A stretch of 64,000 nt of DNA from Lachnospiraceae bacterium (GTDB taxonomy: Bacteria > Bacillota > Clostridia > Lachnospirales > Lachnospiraceae): the NCBI GenBank assembly GCA_910574185.1, contig CAJSZQ010000010.1:49557-113556 (forward strand), in the 5' to 3' direction. The notes beneath the pieces are model-generated. The model had not been told where the DNA came from and did no database searches. It worked only from the letters and a program-made list of their open reading frames with translations. Below are positions 28,814 through 37,116 of the stretch, piece after piece (the stretch's first letter is position 1; the number at the start of each line of letters is the position of its first letter). A program made the position numbers and the translations under genes.

Positions 28814-29119
28814 TCACATCTGCTGTATCTCATTTTTCAGCATACGCTTGATTTTGTCACTCATGGTTTCCTTGCTGGTCTTGCTGAAATGAAGCCATCC
28901 AGCTTCTTTACGCATATTCGCAAAATAATGCCGGAGCATATGCGGTGTGTTCTTAATCCCTGTTTTCTTCTCCATCCGGTTCAGCATATCGTACACACTT
29001 GCTACTTTCAACGGCTTTCCTTTGCTGTCACCAATACCACCAATCCGTCGCAAACTGCCCTTAAAATACCAACAAACTTTCGCGGTCTTGCTGCTCCATA
29101 ATTTAAGCAGAACCAACAA
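28814..29119 (-). pseudogene. Tyrosine recombinase/integrase remnant
   Basis: About 100 residues with the C-terminal catalytic block of phage-type integrases: VYDMLNRMEKKTGIK, then TPHMLRHYFANMRKEAGW, holding His-x-Leu-Arg-His. The N-terminal domain, first catalytic Arg and the final Tyr region are lost or scrambled (the tail reads HFSKTSKETMSDKI in place of the expected alpha-helix with Tyr). A broken relic of a mobile element. Confidence 0.6.
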
Positions 29120-29146
29120 CGCCTCAATCTATGGCAGCATTTGTTC

Positions 29147-29329
29147 CTACATATAATATTTCACATTCTTCCTGTTACGGATAAATGTCTCCACTTCTTC
29201 CAGCGACTCTGCCATCTGGCGCTCCGGAAGCGCCTGCAAAACATCCCCATGACACTTTCCTCCCCTGGCTGCCCTCTGATCCAGAAGGCTTAACACCAGG
29301 ATCTGCTGCCAAGCCCTTTCAATTATCAT
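29147..29329 (-). pseudogene. Possible second integrase fragment
   Basis: A 60-codon frame directly upstream of the integrase remnant in the same direction (SLEEVETFIRNRKNVKYYM at its end). It could be part of the broken recombinase or of a neighbour; no family match can be claimed. Confidence 0.25.
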
Positions 29330-29339
29330 AGAAGATCTG

Positions 29340-29730
29340 AATTTACAGAGAAAATTTCACACCCTCACTATTGCCCTCCCTTTCATTTTCTCCTTACTAT
29401 ATATCTTTTTATAATATTCGATTTTTATTTTTATACTTTTTTCATACACCTAAGAAGTTATGCCAATAATTCTGTCAACCTCCCATACACAGCATTTATT
29501 TTAAGCAGTTTAAACCTTTAGCATTCATGTAATACATCCAGTAACTTAAATAGGCAATGAGTAAAACTGTTATTGACATTACTAATATTTTCTCAAAAAG
29601 ATATCTGTTATGAACACTATCGGCATTGATGTTCCAAAGGCACAAGCACTATCCGTACACCCCAACGATATGGTTCTCATGTTCCTGCAACATCTTCTGC
29701 ACGCATCCTAATTATAAACTAAATCATGAT
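29340..29730. other. Gene-poor AT-rich region
   Basis: About 390 AT-rich bases next to the mobile-gene remnants. Frames are short and lack ribosome sites. I see no gene, RNA or repeat here. Confidence 0.5.
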
Positions 29731-29768
29731 CAAAAAAACTGGTATGAGATAACTCTATCTCCCATACC
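29727..29768 (-). terminator. Strong orphan terminator
   Basis: Stem CTGGTATG..GATA/TATC..CATACCAG with a seven-base U-run when read leftward. No gene to its right on the minus strand is evident, so it may end a small untranslated transcript from 29.77-29.93 kb or be left over from a lost gene. Confidence 0.65.
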
Positions 29769-29935
29769 AGATATCAATACTTTCTTTCTACTCCATACAC
29801 ATATTTTCCTATTGCTTGTGTATTATGTACCTATATTCTTATTGATTCCCACTGTATAAACTCTATACACACCTATATAGCATACTCCATTTTAGTATCG
29901 TCTAACAGGAACCAGGCAATTAAGAGACACTTTTA

Positions 29936-29964
29936 TTGACTTCACTCTTACATATTGCTATAAT
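29936..29964 (+). promoter_or_regulatory. Sigma-70-type promoter of the TSCPD gene
   Basis: TTGACT at 29936-29941 and TATAAT at 29959-29964 with exactly 17 bases between, 30 bases before the start codon. Confidence 0.85.
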
Positions 29965-29994
29965 TCCTGTAAGTCAACAAAGGAGGTTACTATT

Positions 29995-30237
29995 ATGGTA
30001 TACAAAACACAGGGAACCTGTTCACAGGCAATCCAGTTAGAATTAGATGGCGACGTTATCAAATCTGTAGAATTTGTCGGAGGCTGCGCCGGCAACACTC
30101 AGGGCGTCGCCTCTCTGGTGCAGGGTATGAAAGCAGAGGAGGCCATCGCCCGACTGGAAGGTATCCGATGCGGCTTTAAACCCACTTCCTGTCCGGACCA
30201 GCTCGCAAAAGCATTGAAGCTTGCTCTTGCAGAATAG
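29995..30237 (+). CDS. TSCPD domain-containing protein (TIGR03905 type)
   Basis: 80 residues. The signature CGF-KPTSCPD at about 62-70 and paired Cys in QGTCSQAI and GGCAGNTQGV identify the small stand-alone TSCPD family, related to the C-terminal tail of class II ribonucleotide reductases; the Cys residues may bind zinc. The AAAGGAGG site and strong promoter suggest good expression. It stands alone, closed by its own terminator. Its biological role is unknown. Confidence 0.92.
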   Translation: MVYKTQGTCSQAIQLELDGDVIKSVEFVGGCAGNTQGVASLVQGMKAEEAIARLEGIRCGFKPTSCPDQLAKALKLALAE

Positions 30238-30268
30238 TCAATACTTCATCTATACTTAACGCCAAAGA

Positions 30269-30304
30269 AAAAAAGAGACTCTGGGTAAGCAGTCTCTTTT
30301 TTCT
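30269..30304 (+). terminator. Terminator of the TSCPD gene
   Basis: Nine-base stem AAAGAGACT/AGTCTCTTT with a T-run, 30 bases after the stop codon. Confidence 0.85.
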
Positions 30305-30570
30305 GTAAATCCGGTTATCAAATTAAGTTCTCTTTCCTTACTGGGATAAATTTTTGAATACCGCATTTCCTCTTGCTGTGTTAGAGGCATGCCATTAAGC
30401 AGTTTGTTTCCCTTATGTCAAAATTTAGAGTCCTAAAGTGGGCCCACAACTGCCTTCGTCCGGCATGAGGGTTCTTTAATATTCGAAATTTATAAGGATA
30501 CTGCTCCTTTTGTCATTAGCACTTCAGATAATTATAAAGAATCACGACTTATCACGAGTGGGGCGACGCG
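30305..30570. other. Intergenic region without recognised gene
   Basis: About 265 bases between convergent genes. Short GC blocks occur around 30430-30470 (GTGGGCCCAC is palindromic), but no coding frame or clear terminator. Confidence 0.4.
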
Positions 30571-31110
30571 TCATTCGGGCACCTCCACGTAAAGGCCATC
30601 TGTAACTGAGTCACTGATATCCCCATCTGCCGAATGAATACATGACACACGATAATACCAGCCGCCCTCTACCTCCAGCTTTTTACTGGTGCTTACGAGG
30701 TCTGCATCGGTATTCTCTTTATGCCAAGTAGTTACAAATTCCCATTCCTCATCTTTCCACTTAGCACGCTCTACCGTTACAGAAACTTGTATGGACTCAC
30801 AAGTGTGCTCTCCAAGGGTAGTTCCACCTGCGTAGATTACTCCTGGACTCATTTTTCTTATTTTAGAATAGCCAGCCAGAAGGTGCTCTCCCCTCGTAAT
30901 CTTAGTATCTGTCCCAATGGACTCTGTCTCGTTAGTCAGATAAGAGCCATCCAACATCGGCCGATTATCAGACGCTTTCGAATCCAACCCTGTACTCATC
31001 ATGAGACCGAACATCAACACCAGCGCACAGATACAAGATACTACCCGTTTCCTCATCGTATTCTCTACAATTTCCTGCCTCCTCATATATATAGACAACT
31101 GACTCCGCAA
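30571..31110 (-). CDS. Exported protein, DUF6147-like
   Basis: Up to 179 residues. A signal peptide (MRKRVVSCICALVLMFGLMM, then STGLDSKAS) starts at 31056, which may be the true start though its ribosome site is weak. The mature part has KMSPGVIYAGGTT, SIQVSVTVERAKWKDEEWEF and GGWYYRVSCIHSADGD, resembling a small secreted beta-sandwich family (DUF6147). Function unknown. It lies 13 bases after the anti-sigma-like gene on the same strand and may be in its operon. Confidence 0.7.
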   Translation of the reverse strand: MRSQLSIYMRRQEIVENTMRKRVVSCICALVLMFGLMMSTGLDSKASDNRPMLDGSYLTNETESIGTDTKITRGEHLLAGYSKIRKMSPGVIYAGGTTLGEHTCESIQVSVTVERAKWKDEEWEFVTTWHKENTDADLVSTSKKLEVEGGWYYRVSCIHSADGDISDSVTDGLYVEVPE

Positions 31111-31123
31111 AATCCATCGGTTT

Positions 31124-32041
31124 TTAGACAGGAAAATGCAAATTTTTCAATATTTTCTCAAAATCTTTCCATTTAACTGTTCCTATTAATTGATAATATA
31201 CTCCTTTATACTCAAATTTTGCCACGTATTTTTTTTCTTTACTTTCTGGTAACTGATATTCGATAATTTCCGCATCAACTCTTCCCTTTTTATATGGATA
31301 TTCATCTAAAACTTTATCTTCAATATCAACACACCACAGTTCTTCTGTATAAGAATCACTAATTAGATAAAAAACATTATTATCTCCAAAACCATATAAG
31401 ATTTGAGCCATACGAATATCTGAATCAATCTCACAATTTTTATACTTCATCTCTTTATCAATTATTTTAACCCTTGCAGGATTAATTCCCAACTCATCCT
31501 TTATTTGCTGGTACGCCTCTTTCTCTACATCCTTCTCTGTTATTTTCACTTTATCCGAAGAACTATTAACCTTTGATAATTCTCTACCACCAATTGCCAA
31601 TCCAATTATCTCCACCACTCGATTAGGTCCGCCGATACTGTCAACTCCAAAACCAACAATTAACACTAGTGCGACTACTACAGCCACAGCGCGTTTCCAG
31701 CCCCCAGCAAATTTCCTCGTTTCTTTCCGGCGTTCTTTCTCCCTGCGGCGTCTTTGTAACTCCCGTCCAAGATGCAATGCCTCCCGATCCCCTTCTGTAA
31801 GACCAGTAAGATCTGAAATGTCTGTATTTTCCGCCCGCCCCGTATCTGTGCCAGCGCTCGTTTTCCTTGCAATAGCATTTTCATAAGCTTCCACCCCAGC
31901 GTAAACCTTTCTGTCCAAACCTTCACTAGCCTCTATTTCTGTCACCTGTGGATTCTCCTCTATTCTGCGTTCAATCTCTTCTGCTTCCTGGTCCAGCTTT
32001 TCCATTATTTTTTTTTCATAATCATCAATTTGGTTTCTCAT
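31124..32041 (-). CDS. Single-span membrane protein, possible anti-sigma-like
   Basis: 305 residues. A charged cytoplasmic part of about 115 residues (start MRNQIDDYEKKIMEKLDQEA) precedes a membrane span at about 119-137 (AVAVVVALVLIVGFGVD) and an outside domain of 165 residues. This plan is common for anti-sigma factors, and an ECF sigma gene lies 1.2 kb away on the same strand beyond murG; no zinc-binding anti-sigma motif is seen, so the role is inferred. The outside part (31130-31600) is much more AT-rich than the inside part, as if the two halves have different histories. Confidence 0.7.
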   Translation of the reverse strand: MRNQIDDYEKKIMEKLDQEAEEIERRIEENPQVTEIEASEGLDRKVYAGVEAYENAIARKTSAGTDTGRAENTDISDLTGLTEGDREALHLGRELQRRRREKERRKETRKFAGGWKRAVAVVVALVLIVGFGVDSIGGPNRVVEIIGLAIGGRELSKVNSSSDKVKITEKDVEKEAYQQIKDELGINPARVKIIDKEMKYKNCEIDSDIRMAQILYGFGDNNVFYLISDSYTEELWCVDIEDKVLDEYPYKKGRVDAEIIEYQLPESKEKKYVAKFEYKGVYYQLIGTVKWKDFEKILKNLHFPV

Positions 32042-32057
32042 ATCTTCCTCTTTTCAC

Positions 32058-32086
32058 TTGACCAGCGGTCTCGCCTCGTTTACAAT
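32058..32086 (+). promoter_or_regulatory. Sigma-70-type promoter of murG
   Basis: TTGACC at 32058-32063 and TACAAT at 32081-32086, 17 bases apart, 31 bases before the murG start. Confidence 0.75.
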
Positions 32087-32116
32087 TATCCTATGACGAT
32101 GGATTGGAGGCGCACT

Positions 32117-33181
32117 ATGAAACGTATTATCTTAACCGGCGGCGGAACTGCAGGGCATGTAACCCCCAATATCGCTTTACTGCCGCGTCTCAAAGAACTA
32201 GAATACGATATCCATTATATCGGTTCTTATAATGGAATCGAAAAAGAACTAATCGACCAGTTCGGCATTCCCTATCATGGAATATCTTCTGGTAAATTAC
32301 GAAGGTATTTCAGCCTGCAGAATTTCACAGATCCCTTTCGTGTAATAAAGGGCTTTGGTGAAGCACACAAATTAATCAAACTGCTCAAGCCGAACGTTAT
32401 CTTCTCCAAGGGTGGTTTTGTATCTGTTCCAGTCGTTCTTGCCGGAAGGAAGTGTAAAGTTCCGACCATTATCCATGAATCGGATATGACCCCCGGCCTC
32501 GCGAATAAGATATCCATCCCGTCCGCCAGCAAAGTATGCTGTAATTTCCCGGAAACAGTAGAACTTCTTCCGGCGGATAAAGCCGTACTCACCGGCTCAC
32601 CCATCCGCCAGGAGCTGTTATCAGGTAACAAACAGAATGCACTTCATTTCACTGGTCTTGACGACCATAAACCGGTCATTCTAATAGTGGGTGGAAGTCT
32701 TGGCGCCGTAGCAGTTAACGAAGCAGTTCGCCGAATCCTTCCATCACTTCTGAAGGATTTTCACGTAGTCCATCTGTGCGGCAGGGGTAAGCTTGATCCA
32801 TCCCTGAACAATCTGAATGGCTACGTACAATACGAATACATTAAGGATGAACTAAAAGATCTGTTCGCCCTGTGTGATATAGTAATTTCTCGCGCAGGCG
32901 CTAATGCCATTTGCGAGCTTTTGGCTCTTCACAAGCCCAATCTTTTGATTCCACTTTCCGCAAACGCAAGCCGCGGCGACCAACTTCTGAACGCCCGTTC
33001 CTTTGAGCGCCAGGGCTTCAGCATGGTTCTGGAAGAGGAAAAAATTACAGATGCCCGACTTCTGTCTGTTATTCGCAGCCTTTATAAAAACCGGGCTCAA
33101 TACGTGTCAGCAATGATGAATTCAAACCAGCAGGACTCAATTGACACTATCATTGATTTGCTTGAGTCCACCATACATTGA
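32117..33181 (+). CDS. murG: UDP-GlcNAc:lipid I N-acetylglucosaminyltransferase MurG
   Basis: 354 residues. It adds GlcNAc to lipid I at the inner face of the membrane, giving lipid II for peptidoglycan. N-terminal ILTGGGTAGHVTPNIAL, KPNVIFSKGGFVSVPVVLA, IIHESDMTPGLANK and the donor-site blocks VGGSLGAVAVNEAV and SRAGANAICELLAL are all present. ATG 32117 follows GGAGG. The gene stands alone between an ECF sigma gene and the anti-sigma-like gene, both on the other strand, and away from a dcw cluster; it may be the only copy or a second MurG. Confidence 0.93.
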   Translation: MKRIILTGGGTAGHVTPNIALLPRLKELEYDIHYIGSYNGIEKELIDQFGIPYHGISSGKLRRYFSLQNFTDPFRVIKGFGEAHKLIKLLKPNVIFSKGGFVSVPVVLAGRKCKVPTIIHESDMTPGLANKISIPSASKVCCNFPETVELLPADKAVLTGSPIRQELLSGNKQNALHFTGLDDHKPVILIVGGSLGAVAVNEAVRRILPSLLKDFHVVHLCGRGKLDPSLNNLNGYVQYEYIKDELKDLFALCDIVISRAGANAICELLALHKPNLLIPLSANASRGDQLLNARSFERQGFSMVLEEEKITDARLLSVIRSLYKNRAQYVSAMMNSNQQDSIDTIIDLLESTIH

Positions 33182-33221
33182 TAAAAATAATATCATATTT
33201 TTATGTATTCTTGTTTAGTAT

Positions 33222-33249
33222 AAAAAGGTGTCAATCTGACACCTTTTTT
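33222..33249. terminator. Bidirectional terminator between murG and the ECF sigma gene
   Basis: Perfect stem AAAAAGGTGTCA/TGACACCTTTTT with a three-base loop and U-runs both ways; it abuts the sigma gene stop. Confidence 0.9.
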
Positions 33250-33798
33250 CTATGCACTAATAATATGGTCAAATTCGTCTTTATAATTTTCTTTTATCCA
33301 ATTCTTCGCTCTCTGCAACATACTCGACAATGCTTTCACTGATATACCCATACAATTTGCTATATCCCGCCTTGGCATCTCCATGCAATACGCATAAATC
33401 AAAGCATCATACCATCTCTTGTTTCTGGCTTTTACCACTTCAAGAATTTTGTCAGTATATTTCAGAACTTCCCTTTTCCACATATTCTCAAAGAAAATAT
33501 CTGCCAGGTCAGGTTCACACTCAAGCATATTTTCAATATTCTCCTCTTCGTGTAAAAGCCTTTCATACTTTGCGTGTTTCACATAATTAAGCGCCAGATT
33601 CTTTGCAGTAACCATCAACCAACTCTTTGGATTACTAACTTCACTGTGCGAACAGTATACGTAATATCTGATAAACGCTTCCTGCGTGATATCTTCTGCA
33701 TCATTTGGATTATGGATACTCACGAGCGCCGCCCGAAATATCTCATGCCGGTATTCCTTGTATACAGCATCGAAGTCTTTTCTTCTTTCGGACTCCAT
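33250..33798 (-). CDS. ECF-type RNA polymerase sigma factor
   Basis: 182 residues. Region 2 reads FRAALVSIHNPNDAEDITQE and SWLMVTAKNLALNYVKHAKY; region 4 reads YAYCMEMPRRDIANCMGISV and LSSMLQRAKNWIKENY. A longer frame begins at GTG 33828, but ATG 33798 gives the usual sigma-70 family start. Possible partners are the membrane protein at 31.1-32.0 kb. The regulon is unknown. Confidence 0.88.
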   Translation of the reverse strand: MESERRKDFDAVYKEYRHEIFRAALVSIHNPNDAEDITQEAFIRYYVYCSHSEVSNPKSWLMVTAKNLALNYVKHAKYERLLHEEENIENMLECEPDLADIFFENMWKREVLKYTDKILEVVKARNKRWYDALIYAYCMEMPRRDIANCMGISVKALSSMLQRAKNWIKENYKDEFDHIISA

Positions 33799-33838
33799 TT
33801 TCCCAACTATTTCCCTTTGTATTATCACTTTTTATCTT

Positions 33839-34258
33839 TCACTGGTAACTTTCTCTCATCTTAGTCAAAATATCCTCGCGATCCACATCACTCAGCTTGC
33901 CAACATTCCATCCAAATCCAGCATGGTCATTCTCATACCTGGGAATGAGATGCATGTGAAAATGAAATACAGTCTGACCTGCCGAGGCGCCGTTATTCTG
34001 CACCACATTAAATCCATCACACTTCAAAACTTCCGTCATCTTCACCATCATTTTTTTTGCCAGCAGAATTACCTTTTCTGCCATCGCATCCGGCAACTCA
34101 TATAAATTCGGATAATGTTCCTTCGGTAAAATCAGCGCATGACCTTTTGACGCCGGACCAAGGTCCAGAATCACACGAAAGTCATCATCCTCATACAAAG
34201 TTGCCGATGGAATCTCTCCATTTGCAATCTTGCAAAAGATACAACCATTGTCTTTCAT
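33839..34258 (-). CDS. HIT-family hydrolase
   Basis: 139 residues of the histidine-triad superfamily, which hydrolyse nucleoside phosphoramidates and related mononucleotides. CIFCKIANGEIPS at the start, GHALILPKEHYPNL and the triad FHFHMHLIPR are present. The gene is 40 bases upstream of the ECF sigma gene on the same strand. Confidence 0.95.
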   Translation of the reverse strand: MKDNGCIFCKIANGEIPSATLYEDDDFRVILDLGPASKGHALILPKEHYPNLYELPDAMAEKVILLAKKMMVKMTEVLKCDGFNVVQNNGASAGQTVFHFHMHLIPRYENDHAGFGWNVGKLSDVDREDILTKMRESYQ

Positions 34259-34373
34259 AATAACTACCCTCTCTCTAAAATTTTATACAAAACGATTCTG
34301 CTTACTAAAAATCGTCTCTTGCATATTTTAACCTCCAATGTTACACTGATAATCCAGAAAGGCGGTGCAAATT

Positions 34374-35147
34374 ATGTTTACAAACACAAATCTCGACAAA
34401 TTAAAACAAATTATGGCTGAAAGCGATGAACATGCCGACGCAATCGGCAGTCTTATCGCTGCTCAAAAAGAATCTGTCGGCGCTATTATTCACGAGATAC
34501 GCAATCCTTTGACTCTGGTATACAGCTCATTGCAGCTTATTGAATCATCTCATCCGGAAGTATATACTTTTCGCCACTGGGATGCTCTTCACCACGACGT
34601 CTTATATATGATGCAGCTTCTCACAGATTTGTCCAGTTATAACAACAGCCTTTCTTTACACAAAAAGGCTCTGAATACCACTGCATTTATCAAACAGCTT
34701 GTCTTGTCCTTTGCCGCCTCCTCCGAGGTATCGGACATAGAGTTTACTTCCTATATTGCTCCAGCGCTTCCCTCTGTGCAGGCCGATGCTCCGAAGCTTA
34801 AAGAAGCCCTTATGAACTTATTAAAAAATGCTTTTGAAGCCTGCCCTTCCGGCGCCGCCGGCTCTGTCCGCCTGGAAGCAGATACAATTACTCCCACAGC
34901 TCAAAACGATACATACCTGCGAATCCGGATTCAAGATACCGGCTGCGGCATCCCCTCTGAACGAATAAAAGATATCTTTACACCATATGTTACCTACAAA
35001 ACCGGAGGTACAGGTCTCGGTCTGCCCTTAACCAAACGCATTGTGGAAGCGCATAACGGAACTCTTACAGTAACATCTGAAGCAGAAACAGGAACTACCT
35101 TCACCTTACTTATCCCCGTTCGCTCTGGTTCCCCCGATACAGAATAA
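34374..35147 (+). CDS. Soluble sensor histidine kinase
   Basis: 257 residues. The H-box IIHEIRNPLTLVYSSLQ, N-box LKEALMNLLKNAFEACPSG, G1 DTGCGIPSERI and G2 GTGLGLPLTKRIVEAHNG are intact. There is no membrane segment and only about 35 residues before the kinase core, and no response regulator is nearby, so it is an orphan cytosolic kinase; small soluble kinases of this kind can feed Spo0A in clostridia, but that is inference. ATG 34374 follows AAAGGCGG. Its 3' end overlaps the convergent rhomboid gene by 38 bases. Confidence 0.88.
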   Translation: MFTNTNLDKLKQIMAESDEHADAIGSLIAAQKESVGAIIHEIRNPLTLVYSSLQLIESSHPEVYTFRHWDALHHDVLYMMQLLTDLSSYNNSLSLHKKALNTTAFIKQLVLSFAASSEVSDIEFTSYIAPALPSVQADAPKLKEALMNLLKNAFEACPSGAAGSVRLEADTITPTAQNDTYLRIRIQDTGCGIPSERIKDIFTPYVTYKTGGTGLGLPLTKRIVEAHNGTLTVTSEAETGTTFTLLIPVRSGSPDTE

Positions 35148-35703
35148 CAGCCAGAACAAATCCGGCCAGCGCGCCTCCAATATGCGCCGAATTATTAATT
35201 CCTCCGTTTGTAAAACCATGATACAGGGTAACCGCCATCATGAACAAAATCCCTTTTCCGGATACGCTTCCAACTCTTCCATGATTGCGGATTGCGATAT
35301 AGAACAACGCTCCAATAATTCCAAAGACTGCGCCGGAAGCTCCCGCCGAAACAGCGTATTCTTCTGTGCGTAGCTCTATCGCAAGAGATAACAGGTTCCC
35401 GGCAAATCCACTGACCAGATACAGCAACACATACTTTGCTCTGCCAAGCTCATGCTCCAACTGCCACCCCATTAACACAAGCGCCATCATATTATTCATT
35501 AGATGCTCAAATCCATAGTGAAGAAACATGCAGGTAAACAACTCTTCGTATTTACCTGCATAGATAATATCCGGGGTATACATAGCGCCATGCTCCAGCA
35601 TGAATCCTACATCCTCTGTCATACCTTGAAACGATAAAATCAAGAATACAACAATATTAATAGCAGCCATTGCAATCGTGCATGGCGCTTTCTTCTGGTA
35701 CAT
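35110..35703 (-). CDS. Rhomboid-family intramembrane serine protease
   Basis: 197 residues with about six membrane segments. The catalytic Ser is in VSAGASGAVFGIIGALFY and the catalytic His in NSAHIGGALAGFVLAVIL; the HYGFEHLMNNMMALVLMG block is typical. ATG 35703 follows AAGGAG; the frame is open to 35757. It cleaves membrane proteins within the bilayer; the target is unknown. It converges on, and overlaps, the histidine kinase gene. Confidence 0.93.
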   Translation of the reverse strand: MYQKKAPCTIAMAAINIVVFLILSFQGMTEDVGFMLEHGAMYTPDIIYAGKYEELFTCMFLHYGFEHLMNNMMALVLMGWQLEHELGRAKYVLLYLVSGFAGNLLSLAIELRTEEYAVSAGASGAVFGIIGALFYIAIRNHGRVGSVSGKGILFMMAVTLYHGFTNGGINNSAHIGGALAGFVLAVILYRGNQSERG

Positions 35704-35774
35704 AGCCTGCTCCTTATTTACAACGTATTCTGTGGTTATTATACCATTATTTACCATTTACGTCGAGAATGAAT

Positions 35775-36644
35775 TCAAAATTCTTCCTCATCAATATAGA
35801 CTCCGTCCCAATCTCCCCACTTCGGACGCTTATGGCGGCGGAGAAGCCGCTTCACTGGGCTCCACAAATTATCTGTCTCTTTTAGAATTTTGCTCCCCAT
35901 CTCCTGCCGGGTAATCCAGTCATGCTCTTCGCTGTCATATTCAAATGCCTTCTGCCTCCATAATTCTTCTCTATGAAAACTTTCTTCCTCAGAAGCAAAC
36001 CGCGGCCTCTCGGCCTCTTTTGTCCCTCTTCCTCTTTGCTTTTTATTTCCTTCAAAATCTTCCGTCTGTTCTTCAACTTGCTTTCCATTTCCTTCTTTCT
36101 CCCCCTTCATACTTTCTAAATCCCGCTGGATTCTCTTCAGGCTATAATTTTCCTTCATAGTCTCTTTGTGCAGAAAAAACGCTGCCTTTACACTGGAAAC
36201 ATCCTGGTAATCTGTCCATTGTACAAATTCATCCATCAATTGATGAAAAGACACTCGAATATCCTCATTTCCCTGTGGGAAATAACAAAACCAGTATAAT
36301 TCTTCCTCATAAAAAATATAATCCGGATTCAGCAACAGCCTGTTTGGATTCAGAAGATATCCTTCTGTTTCACTTATTACCTCTTGTATCTGCTTTAAAA
36401 ACAGATTCATTTCCTCCCATGTAATCTTCCTTTGCTTATAATACTGCCGCAATGACGTTCGCCCTGTAATATCATATTCATAGACAGTGCTTTCCCCTTC
36501 TCCATACCCCCTCATCGGAAGCACCCCCTTGAGACGGTTTTCACGCAGCATCCGAATCTGATAATCTTCTATATATAATCCAGCCAGCCTAAGTCTCAGC
36601 CTGGTCTGGTTCAATTCCTTCCTTAACTCCGCCTGAAAGTCCAT
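35775..36644 (-). CDS. DUF6382-like protein, last gene of the Tad locus
   Basis: 289 residues, no membrane segment. The first 190 residues (AGLYIEDYQIRMLRENRLKG, YEYDITGRTSLRQYY, EGYLLNPNRLLLNPDYIFY) match the domain called DUF6382; a low-complexity Lys/Glu/Arg region and a basic tail follow. Homologues often carry a C-terminal FHA domain, which is missing here. The gene is last in the Tad operon, 22 bases after the second TadE-like gene. ATG 36644 follows AGAAAGGA. Function unknown; a role in pilus control is inferred from position. Confidence 0.8.
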   Translation of the reverse strand: MDFQAELRKELNQTRLRLRLAGLYIEDYQIRMLRENRLKGVLPMRGYGEGESTVYEYDITGRTSLRQYYKQRKITWEEMNLFLKQIQEVISETEGYLLNPNRLLLNPDYIFYEEELYWFCYFPQGNEDIRVSFHQLMDEFVQWTDYQDVSSVKAAFFLHKETMKENYSLKRIQRDLESMKGEKEGNGKQVEEQTEDFEGNKKQRGRGTKEAERPRFASEEESFHREELWRQKAFEYDSEEHDWITRQEMGSKILKETDNLWSPVKRLLRRHKRPKWGDWDGVYIDEEEF

Positions 36645-36666
36645 TTCCAAATTCCTTTCTCCTGTT

Positions 36667-37086
36667 TTATCTTCCGAGTCCCAATTTTCGATATTTTCGT
36701 ATCGTTTCTTCTGGTTCGGTAAGACTTGCCGTTTCAGAAACAAATAATCTCATTCTCCCTCTCGATGCAGATGCTTTTACTACAATCCGCTCCTCACTGA
36801 CCTCTGCACTCCCTGACACCTCTCCGAACAGAATACACTTTCCATTCACTCTTTCCTCAAAAATTGCTTTTACCGTTCCTTCAGTTACTCCATCCTTCTC
36901 CCTGGCCTTGGCGCTCCCTACTACCGCCGCTTCATAGGCGCAGGCCGCAATTACCTCTTTGTCGTGGAAATAAAATATTCCCATAATACTCAGGAAAAAT
37001 ATAAGTAGTATGACCGGCACAATGTAGGTCATCTCCACCGTAATCATTCCTGAAAATTCACCCGCCAGCCATTTATCTCTCTGCAT
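36667..37086 (-). CDS. TadE-like minor pilin
   Basis: 139 residues. The N-terminal GMITVEMTYIVPVILLIFFL is a pilin-like leader with a hydrophobic helix and the Glu expected near the mature N-terminus; the rest is a short outside domain. ATG 37086 follows GAGGAG; the frame is open to 37110. It lies seven bases from the prepilin peptidase gene, the probable processing enzyme. Confidence 0.85.
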   Translation of the reverse strand: MQRDKWLAGEFSGMITVEMTYIVPVILLIFFLSIMGIFYFHDKEVIAACAYEAAVVGSAKAREKDGVTEGTVKAIFEERVNGKCILFGEVSGSAEVSEERIVVKASASRGRMRLFVSETASLTEPEETIRKYRKLGLGR

Positions 37087-37116
37087 TCTCACTCTCCTCA
37101 CCCTTGTCAATAAAAG

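Noticed and set aside
29626..29859. 77-codon plus-strand frame
   Set aside because: Low-complexity, no ribosome site, and interrupted by a strong terminator hairpin.
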